A stretch of DNA of 64,000 bases from Acidobacteriota bacterium. Its GTDB lineage: Bacteria; Acidobacteriota; Terriglobia; Bryobacterales; Bryobacteraceae. The notes beneath the pieces are model-generated. The model worked only from the letters and a program-made list of their open reading frames with translations. It did no database searches and was not told where the DNA came from. A program made the position numbers and the translations under genes. Below are positions 1-7,944 of the stretch, one piece after another (the first letter of the stretch is position 1; every line of letters starts with the position of its first letter). The stretch is taken from assembly GCA_017307505.1 (NCBI GenBank), contig JAFKEE010000031.1, positions 62,001 through 126,000 of the forward strand, in the 5' to 3' direction.

Positions 1-583
1 GGGTAAAGCCACGGCCAGTGATCCTTACAAACTCGCCGGGGTGGATGGTCCCGCCGCCGGGAAAAACGTCATTGATGCAGAGAGAGCCGTCAACAGTGAC
101 GCTGCCGGCTTTGTTGCTTTCAATCGTCCAGGGCGTGCCGTCGGGCTGGTAGAACTCGGAAGCATCCGCTACCGAGAAGAGCGTGTTCGTGCCGGCGGGC
201 AGACCGTCGTGGAGTTTGACCGAGATCGAGAAGATCGGGTACCAGGGCATCTTGCCGAGATTCCCGGTGGGCGATGCGGCTTCGATTGCGAGGACGTTGC
301 CTCTCCGCGTGGCGAGACCCGTGGCTTCCACATTCTCGCTGTAAGCGCCGACAGAGAGGATGTCTTCAACTACCTGTTCATCAAATTGGAGGTAGAGTTT
401 GGTGCGGATGATGGGTTTGGGTTCCGTGAGGGTGATGCGAACCTGGGCGACGCCGCCCGATGGGGCTTGCTCGCTGGACACTTCCAGCCACAGACCCTTG
501 TACTTGCCGCCATAGTACCCGGAGTAGTCGCCGGCTGATAACAGTCCCAATCCGGCTGTAAGGAAAATCAACACCAGTTTCAT
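1..583 (-). CDS. Secreted cohesin-like protein with IPT-type segment, 3' end cut by window edge
   Basis: Reading from ATG at 583 the frame stays open to the window edge, so about 194 residues are visible and the C-terminus is missing. The first 18 or so residues (MKLVLIFLTAGLGLLSAG) are a signal peptide. Residues about 30-160 are beta-rich and resemble a cohesin/cadherin-type fold with alternating hydrophobic strands. The last visible part (near GGGTIHPGEFVRITGRGF) resembles the start of an IPT or TIGR03437-like module, which is common in acidobacterial secreted proteins. A GAGGG ribosome site lies about 8 bases upstream of the ATG. It follows the sigma/anti-sigma pair on the same strand after 48 bases, so it may be co-transcribed and be a target or client of that regulator. 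Function unknown; extracytoplasmic location is well supported. Confidence 0.75.
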   Translation of the reverse strand, partial: MKLVLIFLTAGLGLLSAGDYSGYYGGKYKGLWLEVSSEQAPSGGVAQVRITLTEPKPIIRTKLYLQFDEQVVEDILSVGAYSENVEATGLATRRGNVLAIEAASPTGNLGKMPWYPIFSISVKLHDGLPAGTNTLFSVADASEFYQPDGTPWTIESNKAGSVTVDGSLCINDVFPGGGTIHPGEFVRITGRGFT

Positions 584-631
584 GCGATCTGCCCTCTGAT
601 CAGTGTTTGCGTTTTGAACAGGATAGCTCAA

Positions 632-1312
632 TCACTGGCCAGCGGAGGGAAGAACTTTGAACCGTTCCGATGCGGATTCCGAGATCACCCCACCTGAGGC
701 CGACAAGGCCTTCACGCGCCAAAGCAAGGCTTTGCGCGGAAGCATGAAGCGTTGGATGTCCGGGGCGGAATTTAGTTTCGTCTGATTTGTGCGGCACGTC
801 CAAAGAGGAGTACCATCCACTTCCGTAATCTGGAACTCATAGGCCGCGGCTTTGTCGACCGGGTCCCACTGAAACGTAGCCGGCGCGGTTTCCACATCTC
901 CGGAGGGGCTCACGAGGTGAACCTGTGCGGATCGGACGACGCTCGAGCCCGATCCTGGCGGCCGCAGACCGGGACCGGCCATGCGGCGCAGTTGCAGGGA
1001 TCCGGCCACAATCAGGAGAATGGCGGCGACACTGAAGGCCCAGCGCGGCAGCGGTGATGGCCCCAGCCAGGCGAACCAGCTGCGCTTGGGGGCGGGCTTC
1101 TTCAGACGGGATTCGATCCAGGCGACATCGGCCTTTTCCTCGTCCCGGACCTCCGCTTCCAGGAACTCGCGATAGGAGGCAGCGATGTGGCTGCAGGCGG
1201 GGCAAGCTTCCACGTGACCCGCCAGCTGATCTGCGCGCCCTTCCACAAATGCTTCAATTTCATCGGGTTCCAGGCAATGACCGGGAGCGCGGAAGGCCTC
1301 TTTATCGTTCAT
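632..1312 (-). CDS. Anti-sigma factor with zinc-finger domain
   Basis: A 226-residue membrane-bound anti-sigma factor. Residues 33-40 contain the zinc-binding HxxxCxxC signature (H33, C37, C40) of the ZAS domain that holds ECF sigma factors. One transmembrane helix follows at about residues 90-110 (WAFSVAAILLIVAG). The remaining C-terminus is periplasmic and contains a fibronectin-like segment (PATFQWDPVDKAAAYEFQI). The start ATG overlaps the end of the upstream sigma gene by 11 bases, so the pair is translationally coupled. Known for the family: release of the sigma factor upon an envelope or redox signal. The specific signal here is not visible. Confidence 0.85.
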   Translation of the reverse strand: MNDKEAFRAPGHCLEPDEIEAFVEGRADQLAGHVEACPACSHIAASYREFLEAEVRDEEKADVAWIESRLKKPAPKRSWFAWLGPSPLPRWAFSVAAILLIVAGSLQLRRMAGPGLRPPGSGSSVVRSAQVHLVSPSGDVETAPATFQWDPVDKAAAYEFQITEVDGTPLWTCRTNQTKLNSAPDIQRFMLPRKALLWRVKALSASGGVISESASERFKVLPSAGQ

Positions 1313-1889
1313 GCTGCGACCTCCATCGTCGCGCGGCTTCGGACAGTTTTCGACGGGCGCTGACTATGTAGGCCTTGGCCCCGCTGGGATTGGTGAGACC
1401 CATGGCTCGCGTGATTGCGTCCAACGGGATCTCTTCCAAAAAGTGCATGACGAACACGCGCTGTTCGGTCTTGTCCAGGGACTCTCGAATCCAGGTCCTT
1501 GCCAACTCGAGTTGCGATTCCTGGGTGAGCCGGTCCTCGATCGAGGCTCCGGAGGGCGCTGCCAGGCTGAGCAGCAATTCTTCGCCGCCGGATTCGGGCC
1601 GGCTGGCCTTGCTCTTGATGGCGTTGAGGCAATGATTGCGGCAGACGGTGAAGAGCCAGGTGGTGAACTTCGAGTTGCCCTGAAAGGTCTCCAACCGGCG
1701 AAAGGTGTTGGCCAGCACCTCTTGCGATAGGTCGAGGGCCTCTTCGCGGTTGGCTGAATAACGTAAACACCACAGCACGACGCGGCGCTGGTGCCGGGAG
1801 AAAAGTTCGTGGAGCCAAGGATTTGACGGGTCCGGACGGCCGGACTCCAGCGCCCGAGCCACCAGCTCTTCGTCGCTGAATTCGTTCAT
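1302..1889 (-). CDS. RNA polymerase ECF sigma factor
   Basis: A 195-residue sigma-70 family protein of ECF size. Region 2 is at about residues 30-95 ([32 protein letters not shown], then [17 protein letters not shown]). Region 4 is at about 130-185 ([28 protein letters not shown]). There is no region 1 or 3. It starts with ATG at 1889 and its stop overlaps the anti-sigma gene. It directs RNA polymerase to a small stress or envelope regulon and probably regulates its own operon. The target promoters cannot be deduced here. Confidence 0.9.
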   Translation of the reverse strand: MNEFSDEELVARALESGRPDPSNPWLHELFSRHQRRVVLWCLRYSANREEALDLSQEVLANTFRRLETFQGNSKFTTWLFTVCRNHCLNAIKSKASRPESGGEELLLSLAAPSGASIEDRLTQESQLELARTWIRESLDKTEQRVFVMHFLEEIPLDAITRAMGLTNPSGAKAYIVSARRKLSEAARRWRSQHER

Positions 1890-2041
1890 GCGGCGTTGTA
1901 TCTTTCCGAAACGCCTGGATGCCCGCTCCCGTCATACAACGGTTAAGACAGCACTTGAGGCTCGAGGGAACAACTCCCTGCGACCCTGCTGCAGGCGATC
2001 TTCCAGAGTTCATGATAACGGACGAGCGGGCCATTCGGCAG

Positions 2042-2071
2042 TTGAGGATCTGGTGCTGGGGATTCTACAAT
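2042..2071 (+). promoter_or_regulatory. Candidate sigma-70 promoter for groES
   Basis: TTGAGG at 2042-2047 and TACAAT at 2066-2071 are separated by 18 bases. This fits a housekeeping promoter whose transcript would start near 2078 and reach groES at 2158. I looked for a CIRCE inverted repeat (HrcA operator) in 1890-2157 and found none, so heat-shock control by HrcA is not supported. Confidence 0.5.
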
Positions 2072-2157
2072 GCAAGATGGACCAGCACGGCCGCATCCGT
2101 AGGCGGCCTGTGCGTCCGAATTCGAAGTTCTGGCGTCTAATACTAAGGGAGAGACCT

Positions 2158-2445
2158 ATGGCACTGCGCCCGTTGAACGACAGAGTGCTGATCAGGCGCG
2201 TCGACGAAGGCGAAGCGCAGGTGGGCGGTATAATCATTCCGGATACCGCGAAAGAGAAGCCGCAGCGGGGCGAGATCATTGCCACCGGCAATGGTAAGTT
2301 GCTCCAGAACGGACAGCGTTGCGGTCTCGAAGTGAAATCCGGTGACATTATTCTCTTCGGCAAGTACTCCGGTTCGGAAGTAAAGATCGATGGAGTCGAG
2401 TACCTGATTCTACGCGAGGACGAAATTCTGGCGGTGCTCGGCTAG
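2158..2445 (+). CDS. groES: Co-chaperonin GroES (Hsp10)
   Basis: The product is 95 residues, the normal GroES length. It begins [17 protein letters not shown], has the mobile-loop region with [14 protein letters not shown] that binds GroEL, and ends with the conserved strand [13 protein letters not shown]. It caps the GroEL folding chamber in the cytoplasm. The ATG at 2158 is preceded by an AAGGGAGAG ribosome site, and earlier in-frame codons lack conserved sequence. Unusually, no groEL follows: the next gene is an OmpH/Skp chaperone, so the partner GroEL must be encoded elsewhere. Confidence 0.96.
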   Translation: MALRPLNDRVLIRRVDEGEAQVGGIIIPDTAKEKPQRGEIIATGNGKLLQNGQRCGLEVKSGDIILFGKYSGSEVKIDGVEYLILREDEILAVLG

Positions 2446-2489
2446 AGCCGGGCCCCTCAAAGTAAGTTTTAAGGAGTTTGAAGATTCTC

Positions 2490-3017
2490 ATGATTGCGAT
2501 CCGCTGGAAACGTCTCGCCGGTTTGGCTGCTGTGATGCTTTGCGCCACGATGGCTGCCTCGGCTCAGGTGAAAGTCGCTGCCGTGAACCTGCAGAAGGCA
2601 CTGGCCGATACGGCCGAGATCAAGCAGGCTGAAGCCGATCTGAAGGCCAAGTATGGACCCCGCCAGGATGAATTGGCGAACCTGGAGAAGGAAGTTGCCA
2701 AACTGACCCAGGATTACGAAGCCAATCAGGCCAAGTACAACGAGTCTGCCCTGGCCGACATGGCTGCCAGGATCCAGATGAAACAGCGCCAGTTGCAGCG
2801 CAACAGCGAAGGCCTGCAGAACGAAGTGAATCGTGAGCGGCAGGACATTCTGCAGCGGGTAGGCCAGCGGCTGCAGGAAGTAGTGAAGAAAGTCTCCGAA
2901 GAGAAAGGTCTGGACTTCGTCGTCGACGGCGCCAACCTCCTCTATTTCAAGCCGACGTTGGACATCTCGGCGGACGTCACCGCCGCCTACGACAAAGCGT
3001 ATCCGTCGAAAAAGTAG
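2490..3017 (+). CDS. OmpH/Skp family periplasmic chaperone
   Basis: A 175-residue protein with a signal peptide (RLAGLAAVMLCATMAASAQ). A short beta segment (KVAAVNLQKALADT) follows, then a long charged coiled coil (about residues 45-130) and a closing beta segment (GLDFVVDGANLLYF). That order is diagnostic for OmpH/Skp. Skp trimers hold unfolded outer-membrane proteins in the periplasm. I prefer the ATG at 2490 to the in-frame TTG at 2478, because the TTG lies one base after the AAGGAG ribosome site at 2471-2476. It sits 44 bases after groES, so two folding factors may share a transcript. Confidence 0.9.
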   Translation: MIAIRWKRLAGLAAVMLCATMAASAQVKVAAVNLQKALADTAEIKQAEADLKAKYGPRQDELANLEKEVAKLTQDYEANQAKYNESALADMAARIQMKQRQLQRNSEGLQNEVNRERQDILQRVGQRLQEVVKKVSEEKGLDFVVDGANLLYFKPTLDISADVTAAYDKAYPSKK

Positions 3018-3040
3018 TCTAGGACAGGAGGACCCGAGTC

Positions 3041-3517
3041 ATGGCCGGGTATCTGGACAGCTACGGAGTTTCCGATGCGAAGCGCGAACGTGGAGTGAAA
3101 CGCGTCGTTATCGCCGCCGTGGCTGTTGTCCTTCTTTCCGTGGCGGGTTACTTCTTTCTGCACGACTTCCAGGAGAAGCGGCAGATCTCGAAGTTTCTCG
3201 ACCTGCTGAAAGACAAAAAGTACGAAGACGCCTATCGTCTCTGGGGTTGCGACCCGGCTAAGCCGTGCCGTGACTATAACTTGCAGAAATTTATGGAGGA
3301 TTGGGGGCCGAAGAGCCCGCACGCCGACATCACGGTGGCGAGCATTCGGCGCTCGCGGTCGTGCGATGGCGGCGTGATCCAGATCCTCCAGTTTCCCAAG
3401 GAAGAGGTCCTGCTGTACGTCGACCGCAAGGATCGGAACATCAGCTTCAGCCCGTTTGAGTACTGCGTCGACGCCACCGGACGAAACACGAAGTTTCTGG
3501 ACATCTTCTTCAAGTAG
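3041..3517 (+). CDS. Single-pass membrane protein, unknown function
   Basis: A 158-residue protein with a cytoplasmic N-terminus (about 20 residues), one transmembrane helix at about 21-43 (VVIAAVAVVLLSVAGYFFL) and a C-terminal extracytoplasmic domain. The latter starts with a helical segment (LLKDKKYEDAYRLWGC) of the kind seen in DUF4878-like or NTF2-like lipid-facing domains. It contains four cysteines (WGCDPAKPC, SCDG, EYC) that could form disulfides. The ribosome site is AGGAGG 13-18 bases before the ATG. It is 23 bases downstream of the Skp gene and probably in the same operon. I do not recognise a named family with confidence. Confidence 0.75.
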   Translation: MAGYLDSYGVSDAKRERGVKRVVIAAVAVVLLSVAGYFFLHDFQEKRQISKFLDLLKDKKYEDAYRLWGCDPAKPCRDYNLQKFMEDWGPKSPHADITVASIRRSRSCDGGVIQILQFPKEEVLLYVDRKDRNISFSPFEYCVDATGRNTKFLDIFFK

Positions 3518-3593
3518 CAGCCGCCAGAGGAAGACAGCAGCGGCGCCCTGCCTTTGCGGGCCGATCCCGCCGAATCCAGTGGTAGCATGAGGC

Positions 3594-3887
3594 ATGCTTC
3601 TGCCTTCAGTTGGCGCGGGCGGCGCATTGGCGCCTGTCCTGGTCGGCGCCGGGTTGATTTACGCGGGGGCGTGGATAATTTTCCATCCGGCTGGTTCCTG
3701 GCAGCTTGCGCAAGACATGATGGACGGCATTCAGCGGTTCGAAAGCAGCTTGCACGGCGCACCCTGGTGGTCCGTACAGACTTCGCACAGGAAACCGCCG
3801 GCCTCCCTCACATTCCGTCTGGCCGGCGCGATCGTCGCGGCCCTGGGTGTCGTTTCCCTTGCCGGTGGATTGAGCCGGTGGGCCTGA
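3594..3887 (+). CDS. Small membrane protein with two transmembrane helices
   Basis: A 97-residue protein with hydrophobic helices at about residues 11-31 (LAPVLVGAGLIYAGAWIIF) and 73-93 (LAGAIVAALGVVSLAGGL). A polar linker between them carries HGAPWW. Codon usage and spacing fit the plus-strand series of genes around it. No named family is recognised. The ATG at 3594 has only a weak ribosome site, so the start is less certain than the frame. Confidence 0.6.
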   Translation: MLLPSVGAGGALAPVLVGAGLIYAGAWIIFHPAGSWQLAQDMMDGIQRFESSLHGAPWWSVQTSHRKPPASLTFRLAGAIVAALGVVSLAGGLSRWA

Positions 3888-3930
3888 TGGCGCCGAGGCG
3901 CGGGCGGGAAAGCCAACCCTGCGAGAAACC

Positions 3931-4593
3931 ATGCCGGTAGAGCCTTCAGCCGCCTTCCGGGCCCTGCTGGCTGGCGATGAGCAGGCGATGGAGCTCGACG
4001 CCGCCGCGCTTGAGCTGGCAACCATCCACACTGGCCCGTGTGAGCCCGCTCCGGTTTTGCGCCTGCTGGACGAATGGGCCGGCCAGATTGACGAAATGCT
4101 GATGCCGGGGGCCGGTGGTGCGCAGTACCTGAGCGCGGTCAACCGGGTTCTGTTCGACGGTGTGGGCTTGCGCGGCGACCGGCAGGACTACTATGCAGCC
4201 GAGAACAGCTGCCTGCCGCTGGTGATCGAGCGGCGCAAGGGGCTGCCGATTACCCTCTCTGTGATTTACCTGGAGATCGCACGCCGATTGTTGCGCCCGG
4301 TCTACGGTGTAGCGCTGCCGGCTCATTTCGTCTGCCAGTACAACGACGGGCTGGTGCGAGTGTATGTCGACGTATTCGATCAGGGCCGCCTGCTGACCGA
4401 AGAGGACTGTGTGGAGAAGATCCGTGAGCTCACGCCACGGCCCGGCCAGCCGGTGGATTTGCAGTTTACTCCCTGCGAAAAGCGGACCATTGTGGCCCGC
4501 ATGCTGCGCAATCTGTGGGGCGCCTACCGCCGCGCCGGAGACAACCAGAGAGCGGGTATCGTGGAAGGCTGGCATCGTTTTGTTTCGCCCTAA
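3931..4593 (+). CDS. SirB1/transglutaminase-like family protein
   Basis: A 220-residue protein matching the SirB1 N-terminal (Transglut_core2) family. It has the typical block NSCLPLVIERRKGLPITLSVIYLEIARRL, with the cysteine and the Lys-Gly-Leu-Pro motif, followed by GVALPAHFVCQY with the conserved His. The family has a papain/transglutaminase fold, but most members have no proven enzyme activity. Usual members carry C-terminal TPRs; here the protein ends after a short helical tail (LRNLWGAYRRAGD), so it is a short version. Cytoplasmic. Confidence 0.8.
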   Translation: MPVEPSAAFRALLAGDEQAMELDAAALELATIHTGPCEPAPVLRLLDEWAGQIDEMLMPGAGGAQYLSAVNRVLFDGVGLRGDRQDYYAAENSCLPLVIERRKGLPITLSVIYLEIARRLLRPVYGVALPAHFVCQYNDGLVRVYVDVFDQGRLLTEEDCVEKIRELTPRPGQPVDLQFTPCEKRTIVARMLRNLWGAYRRAGDNQRAGIVEGWHRFVSP

Positions 4594-4662
4594 TCCGGAG
4601 CTGATCGTACGTGATTTTCCGCACCGGCATTCAATTCCAGTTAAAATCAGAACTCGGGGGAA

Positions 4663-4971
4663 ATGAGTTTACCTGTTCACGAGCTTGAGGGGCGACTGCA
4701 CCAGTTCAACAAGCTGATGCAGGAGTTGCTGCGCGGCCGCATCCAGCGCAATACCTTCCAGTCCTGGGAGGTGGAGGTGCTGTTGGACATCGAGGCGTGC
4801 GAGTTGCGCGATGCCAATCGCCGGGAAGTGCTGCGGCGCTACCAGAAGGCTGCGAATCGCTATGTGGACCGCGGCGGCCGCACGCTGCTGAAGCTCTCTG
4901 AATACCTGGAGAAGAAACACCGCCAGCCCATTGCCGGTCGGGTGGAAAACGGCTCGGACCCTCTGCTCTGA
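4663..4971 (+). CDS. Small helical cytoplasmic protein, unknown function
   Basis: A 102-residue, highly charged, almost wholly helical protein (LHQFNKLMQELLRGRIQRNTF, then a conserved-looking core WEVEVLLDIEACEL). A likely RNA- or protein-binding role cannot be assigned from the sequence. An ATG at 4663 follows a GGGGGAAA ribosome site. It is 69 bases after the SirB1 gene on the same strand. The frame is well supported by composition, but no named family is recognised. Confidence 0.65.
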   Translation: MSLPVHELEGRLHQFNKLMQELLRGRIQRNTFQSWEVEVLLDIEACELRDANRREVLRRYQKAANRYVDRGGRTLLKLSEYLEKKHRQPIAGRVENGSDPLL

Positions 4972-5000
4972 CTCCCTGAACCTCACTGGTTCCGGTGGGA

Positions 5001-6683
5001 TCAGAAGCTTTCCTTTGGGACCCTTCCTTCCGAGATGTCCGCGACATCGTAGACATAGATAGACCAGCCGATTCGTGCCACGGGCTGCCGGGCCCTCAGC
5101 CAGGCGTACCACGCGCGCTCGTGATACACGCCTTCGAGCAGAGTCACGCTGATGGCCGCGAAATGGCAGGGTGGACGCTCGCCGGACCGCAGGTTTGCGT
5201 TGGCCGCCACCGCCCAGCCCTGGAAGCGGTAGTATCTGTCGTCCGCCGAGCCGAAGTACGCCAGACACACATCATTCCTGCCCCGGGCGTCCAGCCAGCG
5301 CCGCAGATTGCCGAGGTCCTGCCCCCAGTCGAGGTTCGAGTCCAGCAGAAGTTTCGGCCCGTTCGCCGGTCCGCCTACAGCCGCATTGAAGAAGGCGATG
5401 TCGTGCGGGGCGATGTAGGCGGATTCTCCGGCCAGCACCAGGCAGGCCGCCCCCACCAGGGCAGGAGCCGCTTTGCGGTAGAACTCCACCGAGTGCCGGG
5501 CGAGGAGAACGGCCACCAGCGCGTAGGTGAATGGGAATACCGGTAACAGGTGGCGCACGCCGATATTGATGCCACTGGTCAGGCAGAGCGACCAGTAGAT
5601 GCAAAGCGGGACGGCCAGCACCAGCAGGTCGCGGCGGAAGCGGCGCAGCAGAGGCAGCGCCAGCAGGCAGAGCAGCAGGGCGCCCAGCGGGGTCTTGACC
5701 AGGAAAACGAATGGAAAGTAATTCCAGGTGCCGTGCTGGCGCACCGTGCCGAGCATGTAGGAAGGGTGGCCGGCCTTCTGGTGCAGCGCCATCTCATTCA
5801 GCCCGAGAAAGAACGGGTGAGCCGGCAGGTGCAGGTAGCGTCCGCCTACTCGAAGCGCATAGCCAATGGCCGTGTCTTTCTTGACGACTTCGTTCAGGCG
5901 GGGTGCATGGCGCGACCGCCAGGTTTCCGGTCCGTAGCTGATTGCCACAACCAGGGCGCTCACAGCGATCAGGCCCGCCATCTGGCGCAATGCCACTCGC
6001 CAGGGCGTCTTGTGAAACAGCCACAGGGCCACGAAGACCGGCAGCAGAAAGATTGCGGAGAATTTGGAGACGAGTGCTGCCCCGAGAGCGAGTCCGGCCA
6101 GGGAAATATCGAGGCGCCCGCCACGCCGCTGCATGCGGTCGAAGGCGAGAACGGCCAGGAAGCACGTCAGCGTTGCAATGAAGTCCGTGGTGACATAGTG
6201 GCCGTGGGCGGAGAGGTTCGGGTCCAGAGTCAGCAGGAACACGGCCAGCAGAGCGGCTGGTTGGCCGTAGCGGGCTCGCATCCAGAAAGCCAGGGTCAGG
6301 GCCAGGACCACGGTCAGGAAGATCGTGACAAGCCGTGCAGGCAGCAGGATCTGCTCCGGAGTCAGGGTCTGCTGATGATAAAGCAGCTCCCGCCCCACCG
6401 CGACGGCGTCGGCGTCCTTCCAGCCCTGGGTATCGAGTTTCGGATCCGGCTTCAGGAACAGCAGCGGCAGCGCATTCAGAACCCGGCCCAGCGGAGGGTG
6501 CTCCGGATTGAGGCGATAGTCCCCCGTAAGCAGGATGGAATAGCCCGCCGAGAGATGGAGGCCTTCGTCAAAGACCTGAGTCTCCTGGAGAGCGGCTGTG
6601 AACTGTCTCGCGAACTGAAGCGTGACGAGGGCCAGGACACAGGCAAGCCATACGGCCTGCCTGTTCACAAGCCTATTCCACAC
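5001..6683 (-). CDS. GT-C fold glycosyltransferase (GT39/ArnT-like), integral membrane
   Basis: A 560-residue polytopic protein with roughly eleven hydrophobic helices. The first periplasmic loop contains the GT-C signature acid (VFDEGLHLSAG) and the HPPLGR element seen in ArnT/PMT relatives. A C-terminal soluble domain follows, with a Gly-Pro-rich DSNLDWGQDL motif typical of the bacterial GT39 group. Such enzymes move a sugar from a polyprenyl-phosphate carrier to a protein, lipid or glycan at the outer face of the inner membrane. It begins with GTG at 6683 and overlaps galK by 11 bases, so it is the last gene of the galactokinase operon. Acceptor unknown. Confidence 0.85.
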   Translation of the reverse strand: MWNRLVNRQAVWLACVLALVTLQFARQFTAALQETQVFDEGLHLSAGYSILLTGDYRLNPEHPPLGRVLNALPLLFLKPDPKLDTQGWKDADAVAVGRELLYHQQTLTPEQILLPARLVTIFLTVVLALTLAFWMRARYGQPAALLAVFLLTLDPNLSAHGHYVTTDFIATLTCFLAVLAFDRMQRRGGRLDISLAGLALGAALVSKFSAIFLLPVFVALWLFHKTPWRVALRQMAGLIAVSALVVAISYGPETWRSRHAPRLNEVVKKDTAIGYALRVGGRYLHLPAHPFFLGLNEMALHQKAGHPSYMLGTVRQHGTWNYFPFVFLVKTPLGALLLCLLALPLLRRFRRDLLVLAVPLCIYWSLCLTSGINIGVRHLLPVFPFTYALVAVLLARHSVEFYRKAAPALVGAACLVLAGESAYIAPHDIAFFNAAVGGPANGPKLLLDSNLDWGQDLGNLRRWLDARGRNDVCLAYFGSADDRYYRFQGWAVAANANLRSGERPPCHFAAISVTLLEGVYHERAWYAWLRARQPVARIGWSIYVYDVADISEGRVPKESF

Positions 6684-7776
6684 GCCGTGCGCCGGCCGAG
6701 GGCGTGAAACGGTAGACAGCCGGCGTCAGGTCCCACTGTGCCAGGTAGCGCGCGCGGATCTCCTTCTCGAAGTGATCCACCGCGCCAGGATCCACCAGAT
6801 TCACGGTGCAGCCGCCGAAGCCGCCGCCGGTCATGCGGGCGCCGTACACGCCGTCGATGGTGAGCGCGTTATCGACCAGAGAATCGAGTTCCACGCAGCT
6901 GACTTCGTAGTCGTGCTGCAGGCTTCGGTGCGACTCCACCATCAGCTTGCCCATGAGAGGCAGGTCGTTGTCCTCGGCCGCGGCGAGGAAATTCTCCACC
7001 CGCAGGTCCTCCAGGATGACGTGGCGGGCGCGGGCCAGCGGGATCTCCTCCATTTTCGAGGCTGTGCGCTCGAGTTCTCCCAGGGTGACGTCGCGCAGCG
7101 CGGCCTTTCCGGGAAAGTGCGAGAGCGCCTGGTGGCATTCCGCCACGCGGTCTCTGTAGGCGGAAGAGCCCAATTCGTGCTTGACCATCGAGTTGACGAC
7201 CACGATCTCCGCGCCATCGGGAATGGGGGCCAGTTTGTGCGTATTGGAACGGCAATCCAGCATGATCGCCTTGTGCGCCTCACCAAACACGGAGGCGTAT
7301 TGATCCATGATTCCGCAGGGCATTCCGACGAATTCGCGTTCCGCCCGCTGGCACAACTGCGCCAGTTCCAGCTTCGTGATCTGGTTGTCGCCCAGCAGGG
7401 CCAGGGCGCTGGAGACCTCCAGAGCCGCGGAGGAACTCAACCCGCTGCCCGTGGGCACCGAGGAATCGATAGCCAGGTGCAGGGGCTTCAAGTCGATCCC
7501 GAGCGCGAGGATCTGCTTGGCAACGCCGAGCACATAGTCGGCCCAGGTGCCAGTTTTCGACATGCCGGCGATCGCGGCAAGAGGATAAGCCATCTCCCCG
7601 GCGAACTGCTTGGAGGTCAGCCGGATCTCTTTCTTGCGGATTGAGGAAACCCGGATGTCGCAGCCCACGGCGATGGCAATGGGCATGACGAAACCGGCAT
7701 TGTAATCCGTGTGTTCACCGATGAGGTTGACGCGCCCGGGGGCGTGGTAGTGCTTTATGCGCGGCGCGCGAGCCAC
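6673..7776 (-). CDS. galK: Galactokinase
   Basis: A 367-residue GHMP kinase with all three family motifs. The galactokinase signature GRVNLIGEHTDYN is at residues 14-26, the ATP-binding glycine/serine loop PTGSGLSSSAAL at 108-119, and the C-terminal MTGGGFGGCTV near 330. It phosphorylates galactose to galactose-1-phosphate with ATP in the cytoplasm (Leloir pathway). The start is GTG at 7776 and lies inside the 3' end of a small membrane-protein gene (22-base overlap). The sodium/solute symporter just upstream suggests uptake followed by phosphorylation of galactose. galT, galE and a mutarotase are not in the window. Confidence 0.95.
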   Translation of the reverse strand: MARAPRIKHYHAPGRVNLIGEHTDYNAGFVMPIAIAVGCDIRVSSIRKKEIRLTSKQFAGEMAYPLAAIAGMSKTGTWADYVLGVAKQILALGIDLKPLHLAIDSSVPTGSGLSSSAALEVSSALALLGDNQITKLELAQLCQRAEREFVGMPCGIMDQYASVFGEAHKAIMLDCRSNTHKLAPIPDGAEIVVVNSMVKHELGSSAYRDRVAECHQALSHFPGKAALRDVTLGELERTASKMEEIPLARARHVILEDLRVENFLAAAEDNDLPLMGKLMVESHRSLQHDYEVSCVELDSLVDNALTIDGVYGARMTGGGFGGCTVNLVDPGAVDHFEKEIRARYLAQWDLTPAVYRFTPSAGARRVE

Positions 7777-7934
7777 AGAAAGATGCCTCCAAAAGCAATG
7801 GAAAAGATTCCGAACTGCAGATTCAGGTTGGAGTCCAGCAGCGGCGCGTTGAAGTTCGCCATCAGCCCCGTCCCCGTCAGCAGCAGGCCAAGTAGGCCGA
7901 AGAAGTAGCCGGCCGGTTTTCGCAGATCCAGCAT
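7755..7934 (-). CDS. 59-residue membrane protein between symporter and galactokinase
   Basis: The short frame starts with ATG at 7934 and ends with TAA at 7757-7755. It encodes two hydrophobic helices: about residues 9-27 (YFFGLLGLLLTGTGLMANF) and 38-57 (LNLQFGIFSIAFGGIFLWLA). It starts 10 bases after the symporter gene and its end overlaps galK, so it is embedded in the operon and probably coupled to it. An AAGGAAT ribosome site precedes the ATG. The two-helix shape and fixed position suggest a small partner of the symporter, by analogy with small subunits of other transporters. That role is inference. Confidence 0.7.
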   Translation of the reverse strand: MLDLRKPAGYFFGLLGLLLTGTGLMANFNAPLLDSNLNLQFGIFSIAFGGIFLWLARRA

Positions 7935-7944
7935 GGTTATTCCT

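Noticed and set aside
1890-2157. CIRCE (HrcA) operator upstream of groES
   Set aside because: No TTAGCACTC/GAGTGCTAA pair is present; AGCACT near 1950 lacks the second arm.
2478-2489. TTG start for the OmpH/Skp gene
   Set aside because: It lies one base after the AAGGAG site, too close to be used; ATG 2490 opens the signal peptide.
5550-7644. Plus-strand frames of 385 and 340 residues over the glycosyltransferase and galK genes
   Set aside because: Composition is that of antisense frames, and both opposite genes carry diagnostic motifs.
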